From: an uncultured Clostridia bacterium
GTDB lineage: Bacteria > Bacillota > Clostridia > Oscillospirales > CAG-272
Assembly: GCA_946404295.1 (NCBI GenBank)
Contig: CAMJDE010000148.1
Span: 1 to 5,235, forward strand
DNA: 5,235 bases
Direction of reading: 5' to 3'
In this document: in pieces, positions 5,044-5,235 of the stretch
How positions within the stretch are numbered: the stretch's first letter is position 1
How the letters are laid out: each line of letters opens with the position of its first letter
Position numbers and translations under genes: made by a program
The notes under the pieces: model-generated
What the model was told of the DNA's origin: nothing
The model's input: the letters and a program-made list of their open reading frames with translations, nothing else
The model's database searches: none

Positions 5044-5235
5044 TTACACCTCCCACTTTTCGTCGCGTTTGGCTTGCGCGACCTGATCGGACATTGACTG
5101 TATCTTCACAAGTTTATAGTACTTGCCTTTGCGTTCCATCAGTTCCTGCGGCGTGCCGCACTCAATGATGCTGCCGTTGTCCACGACCACGATTTTGGTG
5201 GCTTTCGAGAGAGTGGAAAGCCGATGGGCGATCAT
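5044..5235 (-). CDS. ABC transporter ATP-binding/permease protein, C-terminal end (cut by the window edge)
   Basis: Only the last 63 residues are inside the window. They begin in the H-loop IAHRLSTL (visible residues 2-9; the histidine that contacts ATP gamma-phosphate is residue 4). They continue through the final strands, KIVVVDNGSIIECGTPQELM (14-33), typical of the end of an exporter-type (ABCB-like) nucleotide-binding domain, then a polar, charged tail (KIQ..EKWEV). The ATG at the very edge encodes the residue before the H-loop and is internal, not the true start. The rest of the ATPase and the membrane domain should lie to the right. Whether it is a full fusion exporter or a separate ATPase cannot be seen, but the H-loop and D-N-G-x-I-x-E pattern favour an exporter. 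Substrate unknown. It is immediately upstream of the DUF1854 gene in the same operon. Confidence 0.85.
   Translation of the reverse strand: MIAHRLSTLSKATKIVVVDNGSIIECGTPQELMERKGKYYKLVKIQSMSDQVAQAKRDEKWEV
5049..5054 (-). promoter_or_regulatory. Ribosome binding site of the DUF1854 gene
   Basis: On the minus strand this reads GGGAGG, 8 bases before the ATG at 5040. It lies within the last codons of the ABC transporter gene, upstream of its stop codon. Ribosomes finishing the transporter therefore pass over this site, which fits coupled translation. Confidence 0.8.

Noticed and set aside
4348..5097. A 249-codon plus-strand open frame over the DUF1854 gene
   Set aside because: The minus-strand frame has clear DUF1854 motifs, a ribosome binding site and a coupled start. 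The plus-strand frame crosses a terminator and looks like a shadow.

Overview
The window looks like chromosomal DNA from a GC-rich Clostridia-type Firmicute, probably a gut or anaerobic lineage. Four things point there: sigma-A promoters with near-consensus boxes and 17-18 bp spacers, strong Shine-Dalgarno sites, a THF riboswitch in front of a folate ECF S component, and a SleB-type cell wall hydrolase with a clostridial stalk domain. The genus cannot be read from the sequence. No phage, transposon, CRISPR, tRNA or rRNA signature is visible.

Layout. Bases 1-368 are a divergent regulatory region. A consensus promoter fires leftward off the window. A second promoter fires rightward into a THF riboswitch (204-305), whose downstream platform contains an anti-Shine-Dalgarno. 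Bases 369-2174 encode one 601-residue protein that fuses a FolT-like folate S component to a complete folylpolyglutamate synthase (FolC). A terminator follows. Next come an independent promoter with a palindrome in its spacer and a secreted SleB/CwlJ-type hydrolase (2378-3259). A third promoter serves an SGNH/GDSL esterase with a GxDLY N-terminal domain (3365-4444). A long, apparently bidirectional terminator (4494-4531) separates this from two leftward genes: a DUF1854 protein (5040-4555) and, upstream of it, the C-terminal end of an ABC transporter (5235-5044, cut by the window edge).

How the parts work together. The left third is a self-contained folate-salvage unit. Folate enters through the S domain, is glutamylated and so trapped by the FolC domain on the same polypeptide, and the folate pool shuts off translation through the riboswitch. 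The EcfA/A'/T energising module is not in the window. The hydrolase and the esterase each have their own promoter and are probably single-gene units. The ABC transporter and DUF1854 genes are spaced for translational coupling and are probably one functional pair; this is the least understood system here.

The most notable items are the FolT-FolC fusion, its riboswitch with a plausible switching mechanism, and the DUF1854-ABC pair.
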